DNA from: Flavobacterium lacisediminis
Lineage (GTDB): Bacteria; Bacteroidota; Bacteroidia; Flavobacteriales; Flavobacteriaceae
NCBI RefSeq assembly: GCF_025909975.1
Contig: NZ_JAPCIO010000003.1
Span: 248,001 to 312,000 of the forward strand
Length of the DNA stretch: 64,000 bases
Reading direction: 5' to 3'
Below the pieces are notes generated by a model. It ran no database searches and was not told where the DNA came from. It saw only the letters and a program-made list of their open reading frames with translations. The translations under genes were made by a program, and so were the position numbers. Within the stretch, counting starts at the first letter, position 1, and each line of letters opens with the position of its first letter. Below are positions 34,418-42,998 of the stretch, in pieces.

Positions 34418-35677
34418 TTATAAATTAACCCATTCAAAAACAGGCTTGATAAATCCTGGTTCTTTTCCCATCCACCCACCAAGTGGCCTAGGTCCTTCTT
34501 GTATTGTAAAAGCCATAATATCTGGTTCGTGAAAAACAGCTCTTTTAGCATCTTCAATAATATATAAATCTAAGTAATAATTTCCAATATTTAAAAACCC
34601 TTTTGGAAAAGAGCAAACCAAATGATTATTTCCTTTTCTGAGTGGTGTAACTCCAGAAGTTGAAAATGTAAACAACGCTTCTCCATTACTATCTTTTAAC
34701 ACATAAGTCAAATGCAATCGCTCAGGCTGTGTTTTAATATTAATATCCGTTTGGAATTCTAACTCATGGTATTCGTCAAGAATTTCATCGGAAGTTAAAC
34801 CTTTAGGATTAATACTTATTTCATTTATTTTAAGTGTTTCAAAATCGAAATCATTCCCAAATTTCTTATGGTTCAAACTATCAGATTCACCTGCTAAATA
34901 ATTAGCTACTGCAATATCGGCCGACCCTTGATATAAAATACCTCCATTTTTTAAAACAATGCCCGAATTACATAAACTCTTCACCGCCGCCATATTATGA
35001 CTCACAAACAATACCGTTCTTCCTTCCCCTTTACTTACGGCGTTCATTTTGCCCAAACACTTCTTTTGAAACTCAGCATCTCCTACTGCCAACACCTCAT
35101 CTACAATTAAAATCTCGGATTCTAAATGAGCTGCTACCGCAAAAGCCAAACGCACGTACATACCAGAAGAATAGCGCTTTACAGGTGTATCAATATACCG
35201 CTCTACCCCCGAAAAAGCAATAATTTCATCCAACTTTCGGGTGATTTCGTGCTTACGCATTCCTAAGATTGCACCGTTTAAATAGATATTTTCTCTTCCA
35301 GTCATCTCAGGATGAAAACCCGTTCCTACTTCTAACAAAGAAGCAATTCTTCCTTTGGTGTAAATTTTACCCGTTGTAGGTTGGGTTACCTGACTTAATA
35401 TTTTTAATAAAGTAGATTTTCCAGCCCCATTACGACCAATAATCCCCACTGAATCGCCTTGGTTGATTTCAAAATTGATATCGCGCAAACTCCAAACATA
35501 ATCGCTTTCGCCTTTGCTACTTCTATCATTGGCTTCTCCAATTTTCAAAAAAGGGTCTTCTTTACCACGCAAATTGTACCACCAACGTTTCATATCGTCT
35601 TTAACGGTTCCCGTGCCAACGAGTCCGAGACGATATTGCTTGGAAATATGTTCTGCTTTTATTACTACTTTACTCAT
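34418..35677 (-). CDS. wzt: Polysaccharide ABC exporter ATP-binding protein with glycan-binding C-domain (Wzt)
   Basis: A 419-residue ATPase that drives export of lipid-linked polysaccharide across the inner membrane. The nucleotide-binding domain (about 1-255) has Walker A GRNGAGKST at 81-89, the signature SSGMYVRLAFA near 170-180 and Walker B ILIVDE at 189-194. A separate domain (about 260-419) carries FETLKINEISI, HLTYVLKDSNGEALFTFSTS and GPRPLGGWMGKEPG, resembling the Wzt carbohydrate-binding domain that reads the chain end in E. coli O8 and O9a. Its presence suggests export of a terminally modified chain. Its ATG follows the wzm stop after a 95-base gap holding direct repeats. Confidence 0.92.
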   Translation of the reverse strand: MSKVVIKAEHISKQYRLGLVGTGTVKDDMKRWWYNLRGKEDPFLKIGEANDRSSKGESDYVWSLRDINFEINQGDSVGIIGRNGAGKSTLLKILSQVTQPTTGKIYTKGRIASLLEVGTGFHPEMTGRENIYLNGAILGMRKHEITRKLDEIIAFSGVERYIDTPVKRYSSGMYVRLAFAVAAHLESEILIVDEVLAVGDAEFQKKCLGKMNAVSKGEGRTVLFVSHNMAAVKSLCNSGIVLKNGGILYQGSADIAVANYLAGESDSLNHKKFGNDFDFETLKINEISINPKGLTSDEILDEYHELEFQTDINIKTQPERLHLTYVLKDSNGEALFTFSTSGVTPLRKGNNHLVCSFPKGFLNIGNYYLDLYIIEDAKRAVFHEPDIMAFTIQEGPRPLGGWMGKEPGFIKPVFEWVNL

Positions 35678-35685
35678 TATTTATT

Positions 35686-35741
35686 CAAAATTCAACATCC
35701 GTTAATCAAAATTCAACATCCGTTAATCAAAATTCAACATT
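35686..35741. repeat. 21-base tandem repeat between wzm and wzt
   Basis: Two exact copies of the 21-base unit CAAAATTCAACATCCGTTAAT lie at 35686-35706 and 35707-35727, followed by a third copy cut after CAAAATTCAACAT (35728-35740). The repeat occupies the gap between the wzm stop at 35773 and the wzt start at 35677. AT-rich short-unit repeats of this look occur between genes in Flavobacterium genomes. It may alter spacing or readthrough between the two exporter genes. No coding role is visible. Confidence 0.8.
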
Positions 35742-35772
35742 CAAAACCCGCAACTTTAAACCCTCAAACCAC

Positions 35773-36630
35773 CTATACTGTATCCATAAAAGTCTTCTGT
35801 GTCTTGTTAAACACCAAAACCCCAACAGCTAAAATAACAATTGAAAATATTGAAGGATAAACTAAATCTGAAATTGTAAACTCTCCTACACCTAAATAGG
35901 CATAACGCATATAATCAAACAAGCCTACCAATGGATTAAGTTCTACTACCCATTGGTAATTTTGTGGAACCGATGAACTTGGATAAATTACCGGTGTTGC
36001 ATACATAAACAACTGCACTCCAAAACCAATTAACTGATTCAAATCTTTATATTTTGTGGTCATAGAAGACAATATCAAGCCAATCCCCATGGAAATCAAT
36101 GCCATTAGTATAATGATGAAAGGAGTTAACAATATCCAACTATTAGGTTGTATTTCATTCTGAAAAGTAAAATATCCAACAAAACTAACAAACAATAAAA
36201 ACTGTACTGCAAATTTCATCAAATTGGAAATCACTATCGTTAGTGGCATAATTAATCTAGGGAAATACACCTTACCAAAAATGCTCGCATTGGCATTAAA
36301 AACACCAGAAACAGTAGTTAAACAAGTAGAAAAGTAGTTCCACAGTGTGATTCCAGCCATGTAAAAAATAATTTTTGGTGCTCCATCTGTTGATAATTGC
36401 GCCACATTTCCGAAGATAATGGTGAAAGTTATCGTCGTTAGTAAAGGCTGAATAAAAAACCATAAAGGTCCTAAAATTGTCTGTTTGTAAACCGTAACAA
36501 AATCTCTACGTACAAACAATACCAACAAATCACGGTAATGCCAAATTTCTTTCAGATTAATATCAAAAAGAGAATGTCTTGATTCAATTACGGAATCCCA
36601 TTGTTCAGCTGTAGTATTTTTTTGACTCAT
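35773..36630 (-). CDS. wzm: Polysaccharide ABC exporter permease (Wzm)
   Basis: A 285-residue ABC-2 type membrane protein with about six transmembrane helices. It contains DLLVLFVRRDFVTVYKQTIL, LGPLWFFIQPLLTTITFTII, then YMAGITLWNYFSTCL and NPLVGLFDYMRYAYLG. The KQTxLGPLWFxIQPL block and the NPL...F.YMR element are characteristic of the polysaccharide ABC-2 permeases (PF01061). It forms the membrane channel for undecaprenyl-linked chains, powered by Wzt. Its own promoter is proposed at 36676-36705, in the divergent gap with the CpsB-like gene. This is the first gene of the second large transcript. Confidence 0.92.
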   Translation of the reverse strand: MSQKNTTAEQWDSVIESRHSLFDINLKEIWHYRDLLVLFVRRDFVTVYKQTILGPLWFFIQPLLTTITFTIIFGNVAQLSTDGAPKIIFYMAGITLWNYFSTCLTTVSGVFNANASIFGKVYFPRLIMPLTIVISNLMKFAVQFLLFVSFVGYFTFQNEIQPNSWILLTPFIIILMALISMGIGLILSSMTTKYKDLNQLIGFGVQLFMYATPVIYPSSSVPQNYQWVVELNPLVGLFDYMRYAYLGVGEFTISDLVYPSIFSIVILAVGVLVFNKTQKTFMDTV

Positions 36631-36675
36631 TAACTCAAATTAATTGGGAAGTCTTAACAAGTAAAACCTAGTGCT

Positions 36676-36705
36676 CAAATTTAAACTTTTTTAGTGGAAG
36701 CACAA
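36676..36705 (-). promoter_or_regulatory. Promoter of the wzm transcript
   Basis: On the minus strand a TTG (36703-36705) is followed after 19 bases by TAAATTTG (36676-36683). Both elements and the spacing match the Bacteroidota consensus TTG-N17-23-TAnnTTTG. The wzm ATG lies about 46 bases further on. It is divergent from the CpsB-like gene's promoter at 36803. Confidence 0.65.
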
Positions 36706-36802
36706 ACTTTATTAAATAAACTCTTTTTTAAATATCAAATTCAAGCTCAAATTGAAAAATCAAAATCAGCTTAAAACATAAAACAAACAATAAAATAATT
36801 CG

Positions 36803-36810
36803 TAATTTTG
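36803..36810 (+). promoter_or_regulatory. Candidate -7 element upstream of the CpsB-like gene
   Basis: TAATTTTG followed by C matches TAnnTTTG. It lies 16 bases before the ATG at 36827, so the transcript leader would be very short. A well placed TTG is missing upstream, so this is based on the -7 element alone. Confidence 0.45.
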
Positions 36811-36826
36811 CGCAAAATTGCTAATC

Positions 36827-37552
36827 ATGTTGTCTTTTTTCAAAAGCAGACCTAAACTTGCTGAATTAATTCCTTCAGGATATGTGGATATTCATTCTCA
36901 TATTTTACCAGGAATAGATGATGGCGCTTCAACTTTAAATGACACTCAATTTCTTTTAGAAGAAATGAAACAATTGGGATTTACTAAAGTAACAACAACA
37001 CCTCACACCATGAATAATGTGTGGGACAATACACCCAAAACCATTGAGAATGCTCTTACAAAAGTAAAATCGAACTTAGCTTTGCCTTTTGAGATTCAAG
37101 CAGCTTCTGAATATTTATTAGACGAATCTGTAATAACTAAAGCAAAAAATAAAGAACTTTTAACTTTAAAAGGAAATTTTGTGCTCGTGGAATTATCCTA
37201 TTTGAATGCTCCTTTCCAACTTTACGATTTTCTTTACCAATTACAACTTTCTGGATATCACGTCGTTTTAGCACATCCAGAACGTTATTCTTATTTTCAT
37301 TCCAATAAAAAAGAATATCAAAAATTGAAAAAGGCAGGTTGTTTGTTTCAATTGAACCTTTTGTCAACTGTTGGATATTATGGAAAAGATGCTGCCGATA
37401 TAGCAAATTATCTATTAAAAAAAGAGATGTACGATTTTACAGGTTCTGATATTCACCACAAAAATCACATCAAAGCATTTCAAAGTAAGATTGTAGGAAA
37501 CAATGGAGAAAGAATTACAGAAATAATGAAGAAAAATAGTTTTTTCAAGTAG
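36827..37552 (+). CDS. CpsB/CapC-type PHP-domain tyrosine-protein phosphatase
   Basis: A 241-residue protein, on the opposite strand to the rest of the locus. I chose the ATG at 36827; an earlier TTG (36818) would overlap the promoter. It starts SFFKSRPKLAELIPSGYVDI, then DIHSHILPGIDDGAST, the metal-binding HxH-D pattern of PHP-domain phosphatases. TTPHTMNNVW, AHPERYSYF and TGSDIHHKNH supply further metal ligands. In Gram-positive capsule systems CpsB removes phosphate from the tyrosine kinase that controls chain length; the Wzc here at 42999 is the probable target. It meets the PglE-like gene tail to tail with only six bases between stops. Confidence 0.88.
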   Translation: MLSFFKSRPKLAELIPSGYVDIHSHILPGIDDGASTLNDTQFLLEEMKQLGFTKVTTTPHTMNNVWDNTPKTIENALTKVKSNLALPFEIQAASEYLLDESVITKAKNKELLTLKGNFVLVELSYLNAPFQLYDFLYQLQLSGYHVVLAHPERYSYFHSNKKEYQKLKKAGCLFQLNLLSTVGYYGKDAADIANYLLKKEMYDFTGSDIHHKNHIKAFQSKIVGNNGERITEIMKKNSFFK

Positions 37553-37558
37553 TTTTTA

Positions 37559-38686
37559 TCATATAAAAAACGAACGTATTGCTTCTTTAATACGGTTGAA
37601 ATCTTCCTCAGACAAATTAGAACCCGAAGGCAAGCACAAACCGTTATCGAATAATTTATCAGTTAAATCATTTCCAAAATACAAATTATCTTGAAACAAA
37701 GGTTGTAAATGCATTGGTTTCCAAACTGGTCGCGATTCGATATTATTTTTTTCTAAATGTAAGCGTAATGCTTCTCTTTGACTATATGATGCTAATTGAA
37801 TTACATTTAACCAATGATTCGAAATAAAATTTTCATTTGGTTCCTGATGCAAAGTAGCTTCTGAAATAGTATCAAAAAGCTGTTGATAGAACGTATTATT
37901 TTGGCGTCTTAATTGTAAGTGATTTTGAAGCACTTCCAATTGTCCCAAACCAATACTTGCTGAGATATTACTCATTCGGTAATTATACCCCATTTGTTTA
38001 TGCTCATAATGAACGGCGTCTTCTTTAGCTTGTGTCGCTAAAAATATTGCTTTCTTCTTATCTACATCAGAATGACTAATCAAAGCGCCGCCTCCTGAAG
38101 TTGTAATTATTTTATTTCCATTGAAAGATAAAACTCCAAAATCGCCAAGAGTTCCACATGGTTTATTGTTATAAAAACTCCCTAATGCTTCCGCTGCGTC
38201 TTCTAGAATTGGTATATTATATTTCTTTGAAAGCGCAATAATTTCATCCATTTTAGCAGGCATGCCGTATAAATGTACAACTGCAATAGCTTTAGGTCGA
38301 ATTCCATTTTTCAATCGATTTAGAATAGCTTCTTCTAATGCAATGGGACACATGTTCCAAGTCTCTTTTTCACTCCCAACAAAAACTGGTGTAGCACCTA
38401 GATAAAGAACAGGATTTACTGATGCAACAAATGTTAAGCTTTGACACAAAACCTCATCATCTTTTTGTACTCCGAGTAATTGTAATCCTAAATGAATAGC
38501 AGCCGTTCCCGATTGTAAAGCGGTAACCTGAATGTTCTCTTTAAAGAAATTTTCTAAACCCCTTTCGAATAAATCAATATGAGGACCTGCCGGTACAATC
38601 CAATTATCTTGAAAAGCCTTAGCAATATAAGTTTGCTCATTTCCTCCCATATGAGGCGGCGATAAAAGGATTTTTTTTAGATTCAT
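37559..38686 (-). CDS. PglE-like UDP-sugar aminotransferase
   Basis: A 375-residue DegT-family PLP enzyme. It has KKILLSPPHMGGNEQTYIAK, VTALQSGTAAIHLGLQLLGV, LCQSLTFVASVNPVLYLGAT, VVHLYGMPAKMDEIIALSKK and LEDAAEALGSFYNNKPCGTL. The PLP lysine is Lys192 in FGVLSFNGNKIITTSGGG. The FNGNKI-TTSGGG and LLSPPHMGG-E blocks are those of PglE, which makes UDP-4-amino-bacillosamine precursor from the UDP-4-keto-6-deoxy-GlcNAc. The neighbouring PglC-like gene fits. No PglD acetyltransferase lies between them, unlike the usual pgl order; the NeuD-like protein at 30556 is a candidate. Confidence 0.88.
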   Translation of the reverse strand: MNLKKILLSPPHMGGNEQTYIAKAFQDNWIVPAGPHIDLFERGLENFFKENIQVTALQSGTAAIHLGLQLLGVQKDDEVLCQSLTFVASVNPVLYLGATPVFVGSEKETWNMCPIALEEAILNRLKNGIRPKAIAVVHLYGMPAKMDEIIALSKKYNIPILEDAAEALGSFYNNKPCGTLGDFGVLSFNGNKIITTSGGGALISHSDVDKKKAIFLATQAKEDAVHYEHKQMGYNYRMSNISASIGLGQLEVLQNHLQLRRQNNTFYQQLFDTISEATLHQEPNENFISNHWLNVIQLASYSQREALRLHLEKNNIESRPVWKPMHLQPLFQDNLYFGNDLTDKLFDNGLCLPSGSNLSEEDFNRIKEAIRSFFI

Positions 38687-38702
38687 AACTGCTTTCTACT
38701 AA

Positions 38703-39305
38703 TTACCATTGCCCTTCAAAAGGTTCGATTGAAATTCCGTTTTGTGGACGGCTTTTTTTGAAATCAAAAAGGGTAATAAAAGTTAAAAATAGTATTTTAC
38801 AGTCAAAAAGAAAAGAAATATGTTGCACATAATATACATCTAAGTCAAAACGTTCTTCCCAAGTTAAAGCATTTCGCCCTTTTACTTGAACATAACCCGT
38901 GATTCCAGGTAACACTTGATGTCTTTTATTTTGGTAATCGGAATATAAATGGGCATAATCCGTCAACAAAGGTCTTGGACCAACTAGACTCATATTCCCT
39001 TTCAATACATTGATAAGTTGTGGCAATTCATCTAAGGATGTAGCTCTAAGAAATTTTCCAAAGGATGAAATACGATCATCATCTGGCAATAATTTCCCAT
39101 TAGAATCACGTTCATCAGACATAGTTTGGAATTTATAAATAAAAAATCGTTTTTGATCTTTACCTACTCGAGTTTGAATAAAGAAAACTTTCTTTTGGTA
39201 GAAAAAAAGTATCGAAACAACTATAATAAAAATAGGACTTACAAACAAAAAAGCCATCAATGCGACTATTTTATCTAGCACTATTTTTATTCCATTTTGA
39301 TACAT
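38703..39305 (-). CDS. PglC-like initiating phosphoglycosyltransferase
   Basis: A 200-residue monotopic enzyme of the bacterial sugar transferase family (PF02397), which transfers a sugar-1-phosphate from a UDP donor to undecaprenyl phosphate. It has one re-entrant hydrophobic segment near residues 12-32, then IQTRVGKDQKRFFIYKFQTM, RISSFGKFLRATSLDELPQL, NVLKGNMSLVGPRPLLTDYA and GITGYVQVKGRNALTWEERF. The DELPQLxNVLKGxMSLVGPRP block is the catalytic hallmark. It is the short form lacking the amino-terminal domain seen in the partial gene at 1-202. Adjacent to the PglE-like gene, it may start synthesis with diacetamidobacillosamine. Confidence 0.92.
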   Translation of the reverse strand: MYQNGIKIVLDKIVALMAFLFVSPIFIIVVSILFFYQKKVFFIQTRVGKDQKRFFIYKFQTMSDERDSNGKLLPDDDRISSFGKFLRATSLDELPQLINVLKGNMSLVGPRPLLTDYAHLYSDYQNKRHQVLPGITGYVQVKGRNALTWEERFDLDVYYVQHISFLFDCKILFLTFITLFDFKKSRPQNGISIEPFEGQW

Positions 39306-39312
39306 AAATTAG

Positions 39313-40590
39313 TTATAATCGCCCATCCACTTTTCCCTTCAAAAATCCTTTAACATCATATACTACATTAGCAGTTTTAGTTAATGAAGCAATATCTATT
39401 GTTGCAAATTCTTTATGAGAAACGCCTAAAACAACCGCATCAAATTTAGAATCAGGTAATTTCTGAGTTGTTTCAATACCATATTCATGTTTTACTTCTT
39501 CTGGTTTTGCCCATGGGTCATAAATAGTGATATGGATTCCGTATTCTTTTAAAGCGTGAACAATATCAACTATTTTCGTGTTTCGAACGTCAGGGCAATT
39601 TTCCTTGAAAGTCACTCCTAAAAGTAATAGTTGTGCTTCATGAAGTACGATTTCTTTTTTAATCATCAACTTCACCACTTGCGAAGCTACATATTCTCCC
39701 ATACTATCATTCATACGACGACCCGCTAAAATAATTTCAGGATGATAGCCTGCTTCTAAAGCTTTTTGTGCTAAGTAATAAGGATCTACTCCGATACAAT
39801 GTCCACCTACCAAACCTGGTTTAAATGGAAGAAAATTCCATTTGGTCCCAGCAGCCTCTAAAACTGCTTGTGTGTCAATTTCTAAAATATTGAAAATCTT
39901 AGCCAATTCGTTAACAAAAGCAATATTAATATCTCGTTGTGAATTTTCAATTACTTTTGCTGCTTCCGCTACTTTAATAGTTGGTGCTAAATGTGTTCCA
40001 GCAGTTACCACACTATTATATAAAGCATCAACTTTTTTCCCAATCTCTGGAGTAGAACCTGCGGTTACTTTTAATATTTTTTCAACAGTATGTTCCTTGT
40101 CTCCTGGATTTATTCGCTCTGGTGAATAACCTGCAAAAAAATCTTCATTGAATTTTAATCCCGATAATTTTTCTAAAACTGGCACACATTCATCTTCAGT
40201 TACACCAGGATAGACCGTCGATTCATAAATTACTATATCTCCCTTTTTCAAGACTTTTGCAACCGTTTCACTAGCCTTATAAAGTGGCGTTAAATCGGGT
40301 TTATTGTGTTTGTCAACAGGTGTTGGAACTGTTACAATATAATAATTGCAATCTGCAATATCCGTTAATTGATTAGAACAATACAATCCATTTTCACTAG
40401 AAGATTGAGCAACCAAAACCGATTTTAACAACGCTTCTTCTACTTCCAATGTTAAATCAATTCCCTGATTCAATTCAGAAATACGTTGTTGATTGATATC
40501 GAAACCAACTACAGCATATTTTGTAGCAAAAAGCCTTGCCAATGGCAAACCAACATATCCTAAACCTATTATTGCAATTTTTACACTCAT
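39313..40590 (-). CDS. tviB: Nucleotide-sugar dehydrogenase, UDP-N-acetylglucosamine/galactosamine type (TviB/WbpA-like)
   Basis: A 425-residue oxidoreductase that oxidises a UDP-HexNAc at C6 to the uronic acid. It begins KIAIIGLGYVGLPLARLFAT, has VTVPTPVDKHNKPDL, YESTVYPGVTEDECVPVLEK and GYSPERINPGDKEH. The catalytic cysteine is near residue 263 in LVGGHCIGVDPYYLA. PGDKEH, PVDK and GVTEDEC are typical of the TviB/WbpA group. The WbpP/TviC-like epimerase at 41993 lies two genes away. A one-base TAATG overlap couples it to the gene at 40590. Confidence 0.88.
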   Translation of the reverse strand: MSVKIAIIGLGYVGLPLARLFATKYAVVGFDINQQRISELNQGIDLTLEVEEALLKSVLVAQSSSENGLYCSNQLTDIADCNYYIVTVPTPVDKHNKPDLTPLYKASETVAKVLKKGDIVIYESTVYPGVTEDECVPVLEKLSGLKFNEDFFAGYSPERINPGDKEHTVEKILKVTAGSTPEIGKKVDALYNSVVTAGTHLAPTIKVAEAAKVIENSQRDINIAFVNELAKIFNILEIDTQAVLEAAGTKWNFLPFKPGLVGGHCIGVDPYYLAQKALEAGYHPEIILAGRRMNDSMGEYVASQVVKLMIKKEIVLHEAQLLLLGVTFKENCPDVRNTKIVDIVHALKEYGIHITIYDPWAKPEEVKHEYGIETTQKLPDSKFDAVVLGVSHKEFATIDIASLTKTANVVYDVKGFLKGKVDGRL

Positions 40591-41981
40591 TATCTCGACC
40601 CTATTCCTTGGTATACAAAACCAATTTTTTCTAAAGCTTGTTTGTCTAATATATTTCTTCCATCAAAAACGAAGGCAGGCTTCAACATATTATCATATAT
40701 TTTTTGCCAATCGTAAGTTTTAAATTCGTCCCATTCTGTCAATACTGCAATTGCATGTGCATTTTTACAAGCGTCATAAGCACTAGAAGCTACTTGAACT
40801 CCTTTATTATTAGCTTCTTCTGAACGCGTTTCTAAATAATTCAAATCGAATTGAATTTGATCTTCCTCTACTTTTGGATCAAAAACAGCTATTGTAGCTT
40901 GCTCACTTAACAAATCATCTGCTACATAAATAGCTGCAGATTCTCTTGTGTCGTTAGTATCTTTTTTGAATGCCCATCCTAAGAAAGCAATTTTTTTACC
41001 CGAAACCGTATTGTATAACGTTTTGATAATATTTTTTGCGAAACGTCTTTTTTGGTGGTCATTCATGATAATCACTTGCTCCCAATAATCTGCCACTTCA
41101 TTTAATCCATAGGATTTGGCAATATAAACTAAATTCAAAATATCTTTTTGAAAACAAGAACCACCAAAACCAACAGAAGATTTCAAGAATTTTGAACCAA
41201 TACGACTATCCATACCAATAGCTCTTGCTACTTCGTTAACGTCAGCACCTGTTTTTTCACACAACTCACTCAATGCATTAATAGAAGAAACACGTTGCGC
41301 TAAGAAAGCATTTGCCGTTAATTTAGACAATTCCGATGACCAAACATTAGTAGTTAAAATTCTATCCTTTGGAACCCAATTAGCATAAATATCAACCAAA
41401 GCTTGAATTGCTTTTTGACCTTCCAATGTAACATCTCCTCCAATTAAAACTCGGTCTGGAGCAAACAAATCTTCAATAGCAGTTCCTTCTGCTAAGAATT
41501 CAGGATTAGATAAAATTTGGAAATTTACGCCATTACCCGTATGCTCTAAAATATCTTTAATAGCTTGCGCAGTACGCACAGGCAAAGTCGATTTTTCAAC
41601 TACAATTTTATCTGTTTTTGAAACACGTGCTATTTGTCGCGCACACAACTCAATGTATTTTAAATCGGCTGCCATTCCTTTTCCTACACCATAAGTTTTA
41701 GTTGGCGTATTCACCGAAATAAAAATCATATCTGCTTCATCAATTGCTTTATCAACTTCAGTTGAAAAGAATAAATTTCTTCCTCTAGCCTCAGCCACTA
41801 CATTACTTAATCCTGGCTCATATATAGGAATATTATTAACATCTTTATCATTCCACGCTGAAATTCTTTTTTCATTTAAATCAACAACAGTGACTTTTAT
41901 ATGAGGACATTTTTGAGCAATAACTGCCATCGTTGGTCCGCCAACATATCCTGCACCGATACAACAGATATTTTTAATCAT
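40590..41981 (-). CDS. ugd: UDP-glucose 6-dehydrogenase
   Basis: A 463-residue NAD-dependent enzyme that oxidises UDP-glucose to UDP-glucuronate. The amino terminus is [20 protein letters not shown]. It has [54 protein letters not shown] and [20 protein letters not shown]. The catalytic cysteine is at about residue 276 in [20 protein letters not shown]. The long PGLxxVVxxxRGxNLFFST segment and GGPTMAVIA start match the eukaryote-like subgroup found in Bacteroidota. It provides UDP-glucuronic acid for the glycan. It overlaps the TviB-like gene by one base at its stop. Confidence 0.9.
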   Translation of the reverse strand: MIKNICCIGAGYVGGPTMAVIAQKCPHIKVTVVDLNEKRISAWNDKDVNNIPIYEPGLSNVVAEARGRNLFFSTEVDKAIDEADMIFISVNTPTKTYGVGKGMAADLKYIELCARQIARVSKTDKIVVEKSTLPVRTAQAIKDILEHTGNGVNFQILSNPEFLAEGTAIEDLFAPDRVLIGGDVTLEGQKAIQALVDIYANWVPKDRILTTNVWSSELSKLTANAFLAQRVSSINALSELCEKTGADVNEVARAIGMDSRIGSKFLKSSVGFGGSCFQKDILNLVYIAKSYGLNEVADYWEQVIIMNDHQKRRFAKNIIKTLYNTVSGKKIAFLGWAFKKDTNDTRESAAIYVADDLLSEQATIAVFDPKVEEDQIQFDLNYLETRSEEANNKGVQVASSAYDACKNAHAIAVLTEWDEFKTYDWQKIYDNMLKPAFVFDGRNILDKQALEKIGFVYQGIGSR

Positions 41982-41992
41982 TATATTATCTT

Positions 41993-42976
41993 TTATTTTT
42001 TTAAATTATTCCAATACCAATTTACCGCCTCTTTCAAGCCTTCTTTCATTGAAAATTTAGGACTATAATTTAGTAATTCTTTTGCTTTGTCTATACTTGC
42101 CAATGAATGAGGTATATCACCTATTCTATTTTGTCCATAAATAATTGGAACATTAGCTATTTCTTTATCATATGCTGACAAAAACTCTTTTAACGAATTT
42201 ACTAATTCATTTAAAGTTGTTCTTTCTCCAAAAGCGGTATTATAAACTGTATTAATAGCATTTGAATTTTCAGTCAACATTGCCAATTCATTCATTTGAA
42301 TTACATTATCAATATAAGTAAAATCGCGAGAATAATTACCGTCACCATTAATTATAGGACTTTCATAATTCAGAAATTGGGCTACAAATTTAGGTATTAC
42401 TGCTGCATAAGCACCATTTGGATCTTGATTTCTTCCAAAAACATTAAAATATCTTAATCCGATAGTTTCAATCCCGTAGGTTTTACTAAATACATCGGCA
42501 TATAATTCATTGACATACTTAGTTACTGCATAAGGAGAAAGAGGTTTTCCTATAATATCTTCCATTTTAGGCAATGATTCTGAATCTCCATAAGTAGAAG
42601 AACTAGCTGCATAAATAAACCTTTTTACATTAGCTTCTCGAGCAGCTACTAACATATTTAAAAACCCCGAAACATTAACATCATTCGAAGTAATAGGATC
42701 ATTGATTGAACGAGGAACACTTCCTAAAGCTGCTTGATGTAACACATAATCTACTCCAAAAACCGCTTGTTTACAAGTTTCAATATTTCTAATATCGCCC
42801 TCTATTAAAGTAAAATTTGGATTTGATAAAAATGACACAATGTTGTGACGATATCCTGTGGAAAAATTATCCAAACAAACTACCTCATTATTTTCTAAAA
42901 AATACGAACAAAGATTGGAACCGATAAATCCTGCACCACCTGTAATAAGTATTTTTTTGTTTACAATTTTTGTCAT
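41993..42976 (-). CDS. tviC: UDP-N-acetylglucosamine(uronate) C4-epimerase (WbpP/TviC-like)
   Basis: A 327-residue SDR epimerase. It has [33 protein letters not shown] and [20 protein letters not shown]. The [20 protein letters not shown] block (about 82-101) is diagnostic of the TviC/WbpP group. The catalytic residues are SSS around 125-127, with Tyr149 and Lys153 in [27 protein letters not shown] follows. With the TviB-like dehydrogenase it would give UDP-GalNAc or UDP-GalNAcA from UDP-GlcNAc. It lies 11 bases upstream of ugd. Confidence 0.9.
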   Translation of the reverse strand: MTKIVNKKILITGGAGFIGSNLCSYFLENNEVVCLDNFSTGYRHNIVSFLSNPNFTLIEGDIRNIETCKQAVFGVDYVLHQAALGSVPRSINDPITSNDVNVSGFLNMLVAAREANVKRFIYAASSSTYGDSESLPKMEDIIGKPLSPYAVTKYVNELYADVFSKTYGIETIGLRYFNVFGRNQDPNGAYAAVIPKFVAQFLNYESPIINGDGNYSRDFTYIDNVIQMNELAMLTENSNAINTVYNTAFGERTTLNELVNSLKEFLSAYDKEIANVPIIYGQNRIGDIPHSLASIDKAKELLNYSPKFSMKEGLKEAVNWYWNNLKK

Positions 42977-42998
42977 TTATAACGCTTAAGAATAGTTG

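Noticed and set aside
35678-35772. CRISPR-like array between wzm and wzt
   Set aside because: Units are directly adjacent with no spacers, only two full copies exist and there are no cas genes.
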